From: Alphaproteobacteria bacterium HGW-Alphaproteobacteria-18
GTDB taxonomy: Bacteria > Pseudomonadota > Alphaproteobacteria > Caulobacterales > Hyphomonadaceae
Direction: 5' to 3'
Assembly: GCA_002841155.1 (NCBI GenBank)
Contig: PHEH01000009.1
Coordinates: 121,046 to 185,045, forward strand
DNA: 64,000 nt
Part shown: positions 1 to 8,548 of the stretch, one piece after another
How the letters are laid out: the number at the start of each line of letters is the position of its first letter
How positions within the stretch are numbered: position 1 is the stretch's first letter
Program-made: the position numbers and the translations under genes
The notes under the pieces: generated by a model
Told to the model about the DNA's origin: nothing
Seen by the model: only the letters and a program-made list of their open reading frames with translations
The model's database searches: none

Positions 1-383
1 GTCGCCCCGGAGGATGGGAGCGGCTGGGGCTAACGGTCCAGCCTCTCTCTAGGGACGTTGATCCAGGCAAGCCGGACCAAAAAGCCGGTAGAGAATCCCG
101 ACTGGCCCGCCTCTCTAACGAGAGGTCACGAGAGTGAGGGTAAGTGGTCAAGGCCTGGCAGCGCCGAAGTCATCCCGAAAACTGCCCGAAACTCCGGGGG
201 CAGCGCGGCGGGCGAAAGCGCCCAAACCGCAACACTTTTACCTTTCCGGGCGCCGCGGCGCCCGCCGCGCAGGCTCCACTCGGGAGCCACCCGAACTGCT
301 CCGACCCCGGATGGCAATGCCAGTCCGGATACAGCCCTATGGAGGTACGCCCCTCCCCTGCGTTACCCCGAAGGAAGAAAGAT
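1..383 (+). ncRNA. Candidate structured RNA (class unassigned; omega-RNA/HEARO-like layout possible)
   Basis: No convincing protein covers this stretch, but it is dense in pairable segments. Local hairpins: 22-27 with 38-43, 110-115 with 120-125 (TAAC loop), 182-187 with 198-203, 205-208 with 227-230 enclosing 210-213 with 220-223, a perfect 18-nt palindrome at 247-264, and 344-350 with 360-367. A long-range helix joins GGTAAGTG (139-146) to CACTTTTACC (233-242) and closes a multibranch domain. The last hairpin ends just before a GGAAGAAAG ribosome-binding site and an ATG at 385. A long folded RNA ending at an ORF start is the layout of HEARO/IscB omega-RNAs, but no IscB follows and I cannot match the family consensus by eye. 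The strand is inferred from this layout. The 5' end may lie outside the window. Confidence 0.4.
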
Positions 384-384
384 C

Positions 385-555
385 ATGACCCGCCGCCGCA
401 GAGTCCGCCGCTTCTGCCTTGAGGGCCTCTCGCCCGAGGAGTGTATCTGCCTGCTGCAAGACACCCGCGCGCAGCGCGCAGATACGCCCGCAAGACGCGC
501 CGCGCTGCACCACCCGGCCCGCTGGCCGGGGCGGCGCGTGCCCTTCCATGTGTGA
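385..555 (+). CDS. Possible 56-aa Arg-rich peptide of unknown function
   Basis: An ATG at 385 sits 4 nt after GGAAGAAAG, a fair ribosome-binding site, and the frame runs to a TGA that abuts the convergent truB stop. The peptide is very rich in Arg, Ala and Pro, has three Cys, and resembles nothing I know. GC-rich DNA often leaves such frames open by chance. It could be the relic of the protein that once followed the structured RNA, or nothing at all. In this group rpsO usually follows truB, so this sequence may be an insertion at that junction. Confidence 0.25.
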   Translation: MTRRRRVRRFCLEGLSPEECICLLQDTRAQRADTPARRAALHHPARWPGRRVPFHV

Positions 556-1497
556 TCAGCCGGCGAAGACGCGCACCGGCTCAAACTGGCCGGCGCGTAC
601 TTCGCCCAGCGCGACGGCCTCATCGCCGGCGAGGGCGAGGGCCACGCGGTCATCCTCATCCTTGCGGCCTTCGCGCCAGCCCTCCACCACATGCGGCAGG
701 AGGACCACCGATCGGCCCTGACGGATATTGGCCGCGTCATGCTGGCTGACCTGCACCTGCGGCATGCCTGAAAGCACCGCATGCAGCGGCTTCAGGATCG
801 CCATCAGCGCGGGCTTGTCTTCCTTCAGGGCTTCGAGCGCCTCGATGGACACCGCCGTGGGCGCATCAAACGCGCCCACGCGCGTGCGGCGCAGCTGAGT
901 GATATGACCCTCCGCCCCCAGATCAGCGGCGAGGTCGCGGGCGAGCGCCCGGACGTAAAAGCCCTTGCCGGAGACCACATGGATCACGGTATGGTCGGCG
1001 TCGGGCATGCCGATCACGCTGGCGGCGTGAACATCCACCTCGCGCGATTCCAGCTCGAACGCTTCCCCTTCCCGGGCAAGGTCATAGGCCCGCTCCCCGG
1101 CCACCTTGATGGCAGAGTATTTGGGTGGCACCTGCTGGATCGTGCCGACATAAGCCTTCAGCGCAGCCTCGATGGCAGCGCGTTCGGGGCGGACGTCAGA
1201 GGTCGCCGTCACCTCGGCTTCGGCGTCCTGGCTGGCGGTCGAGACGCCCCAGCGGATGGTGAAGACATACTCCTTGTGAGAGTCCATCGCCCATTGGACG
1301 GTCTTGGTCGCCTGGCCGAGCGCGATCGGCAGGATACCGTCCGCCAACGGATCAAGCGTACCACCATGGCCCACCTTCTCGGCATTATAGAGCCGCTTGA
1401 GGATGGCGACGGCCTGGGTGGACGTCATGTCCACCGGCTTGAAAAGGTTGATCCAGCCCGTAATGGGCTCGCCTTTGCGCTTACGTTGGCGGGCCAA
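556..1497 (-). CDS. truB: tRNA pseudouridine(55) synthase TruB
   Basis: 313 aa, normal bacterial length. It isomerises U55 in the T-loop of tRNAs to pseudouridine in the cytosol. The motif GGTLDP (residues 45-50) carries the catalytic Asp49; the N-terminal WINLFKPVDMTS segment and the KEYVFTIRWG strand are typical of the family. It is the last gene of the rimP-nusA-infB-rbfA-truB order. Here the DUF6232 gene lies between it and rbfA, with a likely terminator after rbfA, so truB may have its own promoter. rpsO, usually next, is not in the window. Confidence 0.97.
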   Translation of the reverse strand: MARQRKRKGEPITGWINLFKPVDMTSTQAVAILKRLYNAEKVGHGGTLDPLADGILPIALGQATKTVQWAMDSHKEYVFTIRWGVSTASQDAEAEVTATSDVRPERAAIEAALKAYVGTIQQVPPKYSAIKVAGERAYDLAREGEAFELESREVDVHAASVIGMPDADHTVIHVVSGKGFYVRALARDLAADLGAEGHITQLRRTRVGAFDAPTAVSIEALEALKEDKPALMAILKPLHAVLSGMPQVQVSQHDAANIRQGRSVVLLPHVVEGWREGRKDEDDRVALALAGDEAVALGEVRAGQFEPVRVFAG

Positions 1498-1641
1498 GAG
1501 TATCTCCAGAATGGCCGGCAGGCGGTTCGAACGCGCTGGCCAGCGGGGGGATGGGATTTGCTGGCGCGCTTATGCGCGAGCGGGCGGCATAGTCAATCGC
1601 GTCCGCTGCGGCGCGCGTCTGAAATTGCTCCAGACAATCAT

Positions 1642-2265
1642 TCAGAAGGTAATTCTGGGGCCGTCAAAGACATCGTCTTCCTGCGCCTCTGGCTTCGCTG
1701 CGGGCGCAGCAACAGCGGCCCCAAGCGCCCCGCTCTTGGGCACGCGCAGGTTCACGATGTCGAGATTGAGGTCAAAATCCCCGGTGATCGACGTGTCGCC
1801 GGTGTCCATTTTGTGGCGCACAACATCGCGGATCTTCACCAGAACGTCGCGGTTATTATCCACCAGCGGGATCTGACGGGCATCCGACGTGCCGATGAGA
1901 AGCCGGTAATAGGGCTCGCGCGCCTTCAGCTTCACGGCAATCATCGCTGCCCGGATACCAAGGAGAACCCCGAGCACCAGCAGGCCCATGCCGGCAAACA
2001 GGCCGATGACCCCATCACCCTGGCCGGGACGAAGCGCCCACCAGCCCAGCCCAAGCAGGCCAAAGAAAAGAAGCGCAACACAAAGCGTTGCGTAAACACC
2101 TTGGGTCTTGCGGTTACGCGGCGTGTCCCAGGGGGCAAACTCATGACGCTCGACCGACATGGTCGCAATCCGGCGGATAGCAATCGTGTCATCGCCCATC
2201 TGAAGCGATGCGGCGGAAACCTCGCCCTGGCGGGCGCCTTCCATGTCAAGTGTCTGACGGTCCAT
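1642..2265 (-). CDS. DUF6232-like membrane protein
   Basis: 207 aa. The N-terminal ~65 residues look like a short PH-like strand region, followed by two hydrophobic segments near residues 57-78 and 84-105. The C-terminal half, with YYRLLIGTSDARQIPLVDNN near 119-138, resembles DUF6232 proteins, which read a small-molecule or surface signal of unknown nature. The last ~45 residues are Ala-rich and probably disordered. It interrupts the usual rbfA-truB adjacency on the same strand, downstream of a terminator-like hairpin. Family assignment is by motif recall; function unknown. Confidence 0.7.
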   Translation of the reverse strand: MDRQTLDMEGARQGEVSAASLQMGDDTIAIRRIATMSVERHEFAPWDTPRNRKTQGVYATLCVALLFFGLLGLGWWALRPGQGDGVIGLFAGMGLLVLGVLLGIRAAMIAVKLKAREPYYRLLIGTSDARQIPLVDNNRDVLVKIRDVVRHKMDTGDTSITGDFDLNLDIVNLRVPKSGALGAAVAAPAAKPEAQEDDVFDGPRITF

Positions 2266-2330
2266 TCTGAGCCCAACTACCTTAGAAAGAAGGGCTGGCA
2301 GGCCCGTCCCATCCTGTCAAATGACAAAGC

Positions 2331-2362
2331 AAAAAGGCAGAAAAACGGCGGCCGTCTGCCTT
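2331..2362 (-). terminator. Rho-independent terminator after rbfA
   Basis: On the minus strand AAGGCAGA (2362-2355) pairs with TCTGCCTT (2341-2334), an 8-bp stem with a smaller GC helix in the loop, followed directly by a T-run (2335-2331). It touches the last base of the rbfA stop codon and would end the infB-rbfA transcript before the DUF6232 gene. Confidence 0.65.
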
Positions 2363-2769
2363 CAGTCTTCGCTTTCGACGTCGCGCCGAACCCGCGGATC
2401 ATTCAGCAGCCGGTCAATGGCAGTGGCTTCATCATAGGAGGCGTCCGCGATGAAGTGCAGCTCTGGCGTGAACTTCAGTTCGATCTCACGCCCAAGACGC
2501 GCCCGCAGGAACCCCTTCGCCCGGGTGAGCGCGTCGGTAAGACGCTTGCGCCCCTCCTCGGACTCGTCGCCCAGCGGCGTGACGAAGATGTTCGCGCGCT
2601 TGAGATCGGGCGAGCAGCGAACTTCGCCGACCGTGACGATCACATTGGTAAGATCAGGATCGCGGAAGTCTTCGCGCGAGATGATCTCGGCGAGGGCATG
2701 GCGGATGATCTCCCCAGCGCGCAACTGGCGCTGGGAAGGAAGTCCTGGAGGTGTGGCGCGGCGGGACAT
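2362..2769 (-). CDS. rbfA: Ribosome-binding factor A
   Basis: 135 aa, full length. RbfA binds the free 30S subunit near helix 1 of 16S rRNA and helps late maturation and cold adaptation. It shows the KH-like fold signature: GEIIRHALAEII near 19-30, EVRCSPDLKRANIFV near 49-63, and a C-terminal LHFIADASYDEATAIDRLL segment. It begins 9 nt after infB, as expected for translational coupling in this operon. A hairpin overlapping its stop probably ends the transcript. Confidence 0.96.
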   Translation of the reverse strand: MSRRATPPGLPSQRQLRAGEIIRHALAEIISREDFRDPDLTNVIVTVGEVRCSPDLKRANIFVTPLGDESEEGRKRLTDALTRAKGFLRARLGREIELKFTPELHFIADASYDEATAIDRLLNDPRVRRDVESED

Positions 2770-2778
2770 CTGGCGGTG

Positions 2779-5334
2779 TTACGCAAGCGTCCTTGCGATT
2801 TCCTCGACCTGGAAGCACTCGATCTTGTCACCGACGCGAATGTCATCATAGCGCTCAAACGCCATGCCGCATTCCATACCGGAGCTGACCTCGGCCACTT
2901 CGTCCTTGAAGCGCTTGAGCGTCTTGAGCTTGCCCTCGTGGATAACGATGTTCTCGCGCAGGAGGCGTACACCGCAGCCCCGCAGAACCTTGCCTTCGGA
3001 AATCCGGCAGCCGGCAACCTTGCCAACCTTCGTGATATTGAAGACCTCGAGAATATCGGCATAGCCGAGGAATGTCTCGCGCTTCTCCGGCGCAAGCATG
3101 CCCGACAGGGTCGATTTCACGTCGTCGAGCAGATCATAGATGATCGAGTAATAACGGATCTCCACGCCTTCGCGCTCAGCGAGGTCACGGGCCTGCTTGT
3201 TGGCCCGCACGTTGAACGCAAAGATCGGCGCATTGGACGACCGGGCGAGCAGCACATCGGATTCCGAAATACCGCCAACCGCGCCATGGATGACCTTCGC
3301 GCGAACTTCCTCGGTCGAGATCTTGTCGAGCGACATGGTGATGGCTTCGACAGAGCCCTGAACATCGCCCTTGAGGACGATCGGCAGTTCGCTTGTCACG
3401 ATCGCGCCGTCCTTGAGACGGTTCATCAGCTGGTCGAGCGACGCCCGCGCGGCAACCGATGCGTTACCCGCAATCTGGCGTTTCGTCCGGATACGGTATT
3501 CGGTGATCTCACGAGCGCGAGCTTCACTGTCAACCACGACGATGGCATCACCCGGATCGGGGGCGCCATCCAGACCGAGCACTTCCACAGGAAGTGACGG
3601 ACCGGCATCGGGAAGTTGCTGGCCGCGTTCATCAACGAGCGCGCGCACCTTGCCCCAATTGGCGCCGGCAACGACGATGTCGCCGCGCTTCAGCGTGCCG
3701 CGCTTGACGAGAACCGTCGCCACAGGGCCACGGCCCTTGTCGAGCTTGCTCTCGATCACCACGCCATCGGCCTGGCGATCGGGATTGGCTTTCAGTTCAA
3801 GCAGTTCGGCCTGGATCGAAATCGCATCCGTCAACTCATCAAGGCCTGCGCCCGTCTTGGACGAAACCGAGACAGCCTGCGTCACGCCGCCCATCGTTTC
3901 GACCTGGATGTCATGTTGCAGAAGGTCTGTCAGAACCTTGTCAGGATTGGCATCATGCAGATCAGACTTCGTGACCGCGACGATGATCGGCACACCGGCC
4001 GCTTTCGCGTGCTTGATGGATTCGATCGTCTGCGGCTTGACTGAATCGTCGGCCGCCACAACCAGGATGGCAATGTCGGTCGCATTCGCGCCGCGGGCCC
4101 GCATGGCTGTAAAGGCGGCGTGACCGGGCGTATCAAGGAAGGTGATCCGCTCGCCCGACTTCAGCTGAACCTGATAGGCGCCGATATGCTGGGTGATGCC
4201 GCCCGCTTCGCCACCGGCAACGTCTGTCTTGCGCAGCGCGTCGAGAAGCGATGTCTTGCCGTGATCGACGTGGCCCATGATGGTCACAATCGGGGCGCGT
4301 GGCTTCAGATCTTCCTCGCGGTCGTCTGTACCTTCCAGGCCGATTTCAACGTCAGCTTCGGAGACGCGCTTCACGGTATGCCCAAATTCACCGGCAATCA
4401 GCTCTGCCATGTCGGCATCGACGATATCGTTGCCGCGAAGCATCTCGCCCTGCTTGAACATGAACTTCACAACGTCCGCGACGCGCTCATTCATACGCTG
4501 GGCAAGGTCTTGCAGAGTAATGGTCTCTGGCAACGTAACTTCGATGGACACCTTGTCGTTATGATCAGCGCCACCGACGCGGCGTTCGCGTTCCCGTTCA
4601 CGGGCACGGCGAACAGATGCCAGCGACCGCTGACGGTCTGCATCATCGCCGAGCGCCGAAGCGATGGTCAGCTTGCCACGGCGGCGTTCACCCGCGTCGC
4701 CGCGGGACGGCTTGGTGGCAACTTCACGGGCCCGGTCATCGCGGGTGGGCTTGCTTGCGCCACCACCACCGCCACGTTTGGGCCGGCCAGCATCTGGCTC
4801 GCCGCCATCAGCCGCCGCAGGCGCCTGGGCTGCCGGAGCTGTCCGCGGCGCCTTGGACGGGCGCTCAACCGCTTCACGGGAAGCAACATCGGCAAGCTTG
4901 GCCGCTTCTTCTTCTGCGCGGCGGCGAACTTCTGCCTCTTCGCGTTCGCGAGCTTCCTGTTGCTTGCGCTCCTGCTCGGTGCGCAGACGGTCCTGGGCAG
5001 CTCTCTCGGCTTCGGTATCCTTGGCGCGGGAAGCCTCTTCAGCCTTGCGCTGTTCGAGAACCTTCTGGCGCGCCTTGAGCTCTGCGACTGTGATGCCGAG
5101 TTTCGCCGCGAGGGCGATGAGCTTGGCCTCCATTCCATCCGATGCGGACGGCGCGGAGGGGCCTGCATCGCCTCCCTGCCCGCCACCGGATACCGGGCGA
5201 CGCTTCTTGGTCTCCACAACCACCTGTTTGGAGCGCCCATGGCTGAAGCTCTGCTTAACCGTGCCGGCACTCTTGCGCACCACGGTCAGCGGCTTGCGCC
5301 CGCCGGAATTGCCTTGATCGTTCGTATCGCTCAT
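2779..5334 (-). CDS. infB: Translation initiation factor IF-2
   Basis: 851 aa. IF-2 is the GTPase that delivers fMet-tRNA to the 30S subunit and drives 50S joining. Residues 1-45 are the alphaproteobacterial N-terminal signature, ~90-150 a charged coiled coil of Arg/Glu repeats, ~160-260 a disordered linker, and ~265-315 the IF2N domain. G1 is GHVDHGKT (354-361) and G3 is DTPGH (401-405). Domains II, III and C2 follow. The G4 motif reads TKSD (455-458) instead of the usual NKxD. TKxD occurs in some GTPases (for example Ffh), so activity is expected, but it is unusual in IF-2. Confidence 0.97.
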   Translation of the reverse strand: MSDTNDQGNSGGRKPLTVVRKSAGTVKQSFSHGRSKQVVVETKKRRPVSGGGQGGDAGPSAPSASDGMEAKLIALAAKLGITVAELKARQKVLEQRKAEEASRAKDTEAERAAQDRLRTEQERKQQEAREREEAEVRRRAEEEAAKLADVASREAVERPSKAPRTAPAAQAPAAADGGEPDAGRPKRGGGGGASKPTRDDRAREVATKPSRGDAGERRRGKLTIASALGDDADRQRSLASVRRARERERERRVGGADHNDKVSIEVTLPETITLQDLAQRMNERVADVVKFMFKQGEMLRGNDIVDADMAELIAGEFGHTVKRVSEADVEIGLEGTDDREEDLKPRAPIVTIMGHVDHGKTSLLDALRKTDVAGGEAGGITQHIGAYQVQLKSGERITFLDTPGHAAFTAMRARGANATDIAILVVAADDSVKPQTIESIKHAKAAGVPIIVAVTKSDLHDANPDKVLTDLLQHDIQVETMGGVTQAVSVSSKTGAGLDELTDAISIQAELLELKANPDRQADGVVIESKLDKGRGPVATVLVKRGTLKRGDIVVAGANWGKVRALVDERGQQLPDAGPSLPVEVLGLDGAPDPGDAIVVVDSEARAREITEYRIRTKRQIAGNASVAARASLDQLMNRLKDGAIVTSELPIVLKGDVQGSVEAITMSLDKISTEEVRAKVIHGAVGGISESDVLLARSSNAPIFAFNVRANKQARDLAEREGVEIRYYSIIYDLLDDVKSTLSGMLAPEKRETFLGYADILEVFNITKVGKVAGCRISEGKVLRGCGVRLLRENIVIHEGKLKTLKRFKDEVAEVSSGMECGMAFERYDDIRVGDKIECFQVEEIARTLA

Positions 5335-5389
5335 TCGTCCTACATATCACATATTACGCCCGAACGCCTGTGCGTTCCGGCTGTTTCCG

Positions 5390-6076
5390 CTACCGGTCCG
5401 TTTCCTGGAACCAGGTTAATTCTGGCGCCTCGCGAAATCCGATGAGACGCCGATAGGCAATCTCCCAGGTTTCCGCGATGGCTCCCCTGCGGACGAGCCC
5501 GTGTATCACACGGTCACGTCCAAATGCCATGCCCAATTCAGGCGCGCTCAGCGCTCCGGCGACTTTCACGTCGCTATATAGGGCTTTTGCGAGAAAATAT
5601 ACCTTCGAGCGGCCATCTTCCGCACCATCTGCCGCTTCCAGCAGGAAGGCAGGATAACCCCCGCGCAAGGCGTCGCGGACCTGATCAAATCCACATATGG
5701 CTTGCCCCGCCTTGCGCGCAAGGGCCAGTGTATCAACGCAGCGCTTCAGAAGCAGGCGTTCGATCAGGTCACAAAGCCCGTCCGGGAGCGTGACCTGGGT
5801 TTTGAAGCCGCGCGCGAAGGCGCCCTTCTTTGCGGCTTGCTCAATGAGGGCTCGCTCTGCCTTTACCCAGACACCCCTGCCCGGCAGGCGCTCCGAGATA
5901 TCAGGCGTAACGACGCCATCTGGTGACAGCACAAAGCGCAGCATCGCCGCCTTCGGCAGCCGTTCGCGGGTTACCGCGCACTGGCGCTCAGGCGAGGAAG
6001 TATCTTCCTCGCCCAGGCCATCTTCAGCATTTTCATCGATCAGGCGCGGATCACTCTCGGGGTGCGGTTTCGTCAT
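5390..6076 (-). CDS. YlxR (DUF448) RNA-binding protein fused to an L7Ae-like domain
   Basis: 228 aa from the ATG at 6076; a longer frame exists but would overlap deep into nusA. The DUF448/YlxR part spans ~30-95, with RQCAVTRERLPKAAMLRFV and the GRGVWV turn. From ~105 the segment LLKRCVDTLALARKAGQA resembles the L7Ae/L30e RNA-binding fold, a fusion common in alphaproteobacteria. It starts 26 nt inside the end of nusA and precedes infB by 55 nt. YlxR homologues have been linked to rnpB expression and RNase P in Gram-positives; the role here is inferred to be RNA binding. Confidence 0.9.
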   Translation of the reverse strand: MTKPHPESDPRLIDENAEDGLGEEDTSSPERQCAVTRERLPKAAMLRFVLSPDGVVTPDISERLPGRGVWVKAERALIEQAAKKGAFARGFKTQVTLPDGLCDLIERLLLKRCVDTLALARKAGQAICGFDQVRDALRGGYPAFLLEAADGAEDGRSKVYFLAKALYSDVKVAGALSAPELGMAFGRDRVIHGLVRRGAIAETWEIAYRRLIGFREAPELTWFQETDR

Positions 6077-7820
6077 CACCGCCCTCCGCTTCAAGTTCGG
6101 AGAGGTCAATGCCGAGTTCCTCGGCGAGAGCCTCTTCGTCGTCATCATCATTACCTGAATTGCCCAGTTCGCCGAGGGCGAGGAGCGCACGCTCCTCTTC
6201 GGTCAGCTCCGGGGCAGGCTCGGTCGACTGCTGCTGCGCCAGCATCTCTTCAATCGCTTCAGGCTCAATCCAGCCAGCGGCGACACGCGCTTTCATGACG
6301 AACAGATTGGCGTCATCCTTGCGCATTTCGCCCTTCTTGAGGATGCCCTCAACCCAGACAGGCTTTCCATCCGGACCCGGCTCGCGATAGCCGGTGATGT
6401 CATCGGGAACGAGACCGGCAACATCCTCGACCGTTTTGACGCCCTGCTCACCAAGCTTTACAGCGAAGGATGGCGTCACGCCTTCAAGTTCCATGACTTC
6501 GTCGGCAACACCGAGTTCACGGCGTTTGGCGTCGTTCTCGGTTGCAACCCGTTCGAGATATTCGCGGGCGCGCTCCTGAAGTTCTTCGGCAACGTCCTTG
6601 TCAAAGCCTTCGATGGTGATGAAGTCATCGGACGCGACATAGGCGATCTCTTCGACCGACTCAAAGCCCTCCGACGCCAGCAGCTGGGCCAGCGTTTCGT
6701 CAGCATCCAGAGCCTTCATGAACAGATCGGTGCGCTCTTGGAATTCTTTCTGGAAGCGCTCGGAGTCTGCCGACTCCGTGATCAGGTCGATCTGCCAGCC
6801 GGTCAGCTGGGAGGCGAGGCGCACGTTCTGGCCCCGGCGGCCGATGGCCAGCGGGAACTGATCGTCAGCAACAACAACCTCGACCCGGCGCTCGTCTTCA
6901 TCGAGCACGACTTTGGAAACTTCAGCAGGCTGAAGACCATTCACGATGAAGGTCGCCGCATCGAAGCTCCACGGGATAATGTCGATCTTCTCGCCCGAAA
7001 GCTCGCCGACAACCGCCTGCACACGTGCGCCTCGCATACCGACGCAGGCGCCAACAGGATCGATTGAGGAGTCGTTGGAAATAACACCGATCTTGGCGCG
7101 CGAACCCGGATCGCGGGCACAGGCCTTGATCTGGATCACGCCTTCGTAAACTTCCGGTACTTCCTGAGCGAACAGCTTGCGCATGAAGTCCGGCGCAGCG
7201 CGAGACAGGAATATCTGCGGACCCTTCAATTCGCGGCTCACCTTGTAGAGGTAAGCGCGGACGCGATCGTTGGGTTGGAAGTTTTCGCGCGGGATGCCGT
7301 CATTACGGCGGATAATGCCTTCGGCGCGGCCGAGATCGACGATCACATGGCCGTATTCGACGCGCTTGACGATGCCCGAGACGATCTCGCCCACACGGTC
7401 CTTGTATTCATTATACTGACGCTCGCGCTCAGCATCGCGCACTTTCTGCGTGATGACCTGCTTGGCGGTCTGCGCCGCGACGCGGCCGAAGTCGAAGGGC
7501 GGAAGCTCTTCCTTCAGCTCGCTGCCGACCACAAGGCTCGCATCAATCTTCTTGGCCTCTGAAAGACGCAGCTGCTTGGCTTCGTCTTCAAAAGTTTCGT
7601 CGTCTGCGACAGTCTGAATGCGCCAAAGCGTCTGCTCGCCCGTTACCGGGTCGATCTTGGCGCGGATGTCATGCTCCTGGCCGTACTTGGCCTTGGCAGC
7701 CTTCTCGATTGCCTCCTGCATCGCCTCAATGACGATACGCTGGTCAATCGACTTCTCCTCCGCCACAGCTTTGGCGATCTGGAGGATTTCGAGCCTGTTG
7801 GCTGATACGCCGGCGCTCAT
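6051..7820 (-). CDS. nusA: Transcription termination/antitermination factor NusA
   Basis: 589 aa. NusA binds RNA polymerase and nascent RNA to modulate pausing, termination and rRNA antitermination. The order is an N-terminal RNAP-binding domain (to ~125), an S1 domain with GEIVSGIVKRVEYGHVIVDL near 148-167, two KH domains (VGMRGARVQAV and AIGRRGQNVRLASQL signatures), and C-terminal acidic/helix-hairpin repeats. The tail is a long Asp/Glu run. It overlaps rimP by 4 nt upstream and ylxR by 26 nt downstream, so the three are co-translated. Confidence 0.97.
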   Translation of the reverse strand: MSAGVSANRLEILQIAKAVAEEKSIDQRIVIEAMQEAIEKAAKAKYGQEHDIRAKIDPVTGEQTLWRIQTVADDETFEDEAKQLRLSEAKKIDASLVVGSELKEELPPFDFGRVAAQTAKQVITQKVRDAERERQYNEYKDRVGEIVSGIVKRVEYGHVIVDLGRAEGIIRRNDGIPRENFQPNDRVRAYLYKVSRELKGPQIFLSRAAPDFMRKLFAQEVPEVYEGVIQIKACARDPGSRAKIGVISNDSSIDPVGACVGMRGARVQAVVGELSGEKIDIIPWSFDAATFIVNGLQPAEVSKVVLDEDERRVEVVVADDQFPLAIGRRGQNVRLASQLTGWQIDLITESADSERFQKEFQERTDLFMKALDADETLAQLLASEGFESVEEIAYVASDDFITIEGFDKDVAEELQERAREYLERVATENDAKRRELGVADEVMELEGVTPSFAVKLGEQGVKTVEDVAGLVPDDITGYREPGPDGKPVWVEGILKKGEMRKDDANLFVMKARVAAGWIEPEAIEEMLAQQQSTEPAPELTEEERALLALGELGNSGNDDDDEEALAEELGIDLSELEAEGGDDETAPRE

Positions 7821-8419
7821 TGGACATCTCCTGTCTCTGGGTCTTCTTCTTCGTCGTCGGACTCGTCGATCTCGAAATCGGCGAGCATATCTTCGTCGTC
7901 TTCAGGCTGGGGCGGCAGGTTTCCGGCCGCACGCGCCGCCTCAATCAGTTCGTCTGTCAGCACCAGGCTCGCCCGGCTCATTTCATGGACGGCCGCCACG
8001 AGCTTTGTCTCATCGTCAAGCTCGATATGGGCGCCGTCATTGTCTTCGCCCGTGATCGTCCCCGTAAAACGGCGGCGGCCATCAATCGGACGCGCAAGCT
8101 CAATCCGCACAGCGTGGCCGATCCAGCGGGCAAAATCTCCCGGACGGGTCAGCGGACGGTCAATCCCGGGGGTCGACACTTCAAGCGTGTAGGCCTCCGA
8201 AATCGGGTCTGCCGCCTCCAGAACGGGAGAGAGCGCACGCGACAGGCGGGCGCAGTCTTCCACATCGGTAGGCGCGCCCCCTGCCCGCTCGGCCATGATC
8301 TGCAGGTGCGGGCGGCGCCCGCCCTGTACGCGCAGGCGCACAGTGTCCATGCCAAGGCCTTCAGCCACCGGCTGGACCAGGCTGAGAAGACGGCGTTCCT
8401 GTTCAGTCAGAACGATCAT
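7817..8419 (-). CDS. rimP: Ribosome maturation factor RimP
   Basis: 200 aa. RimP assists early 30S assembly. The N-terminal alpha/beta domain includes VQGGRRPHLQIMAE and DVEDCARLSRALSPVLE; EVSTPGIDRPL near 106-116 is the family hallmark, and an SH3-like C-terminal domain follows. The tail of ~40 acidic residues is longer than in E. coli, as is common in alphaproteobacteria. It is the first gene of the nusA-infB operon, and its stop overlaps the nusA start by 4 nt. Confidence 0.95.
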   Translation of the reverse strand: MIVLTEQERRLLSLVQPVAEGLGMDTVRLRVQGGRRPHLQIMAERAGGAPTDVEDCARLSRALSPVLEAADPISEAYTLEVSTPGIDRPLTRPGDFARWIGHAVRIELARPIDGRRRFTGTITGEDNDGAHIELDDETKLVAAVHEMSRASLVLTDELIEAARAAGNLPPQPEDDEDMLADFEIDESDDEEEDPETGDVQ

Positions 8420-8441
8420 GTGTAGAGGGCAGGCTCCGGAC

Positions 8442-8478
8442 TAAAGAAAAGCGGCGGACCCGTTTCCGGACCCGCCGC
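8442..8478 (-). terminator. Terminator between the TonB-C-like gene and rimP
   Basis: On the minus strand a 7-bp GC stem (8478-8472 with 8457-8451), extended by an inner CCG/CGG pairing, is followed by the T-rich CTTTTCTTTA (8450-8441). It would end transcription of the upstream gene at 8549-9664 and isolates the rimP operon start, which lies about 20 nt further on. Confidence 0.6.
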
Positions 8479-8548
8479 CGATATATTTCGACTTGGGCGC
8501 TAGATAGTCGCAATTGTTTGGGATGTCGAGAGGTCAGTGTGCCCGTTC

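Noticed and set aside
61-165. Cobalamin-riboswitch-like words (AAGCCGGT, TGGCCCGCC)
   Set aside because: The B12 box GCCACTG and the expected order of elements are not present, and the following ORF is not a B12 gene.
781-3597. 938-codon plus-strand open frame opposite truB, rbfA and infB
   Set aside because: Antisense shadow of well-recognised genes in GC-rich DNA; no family signature of its own.
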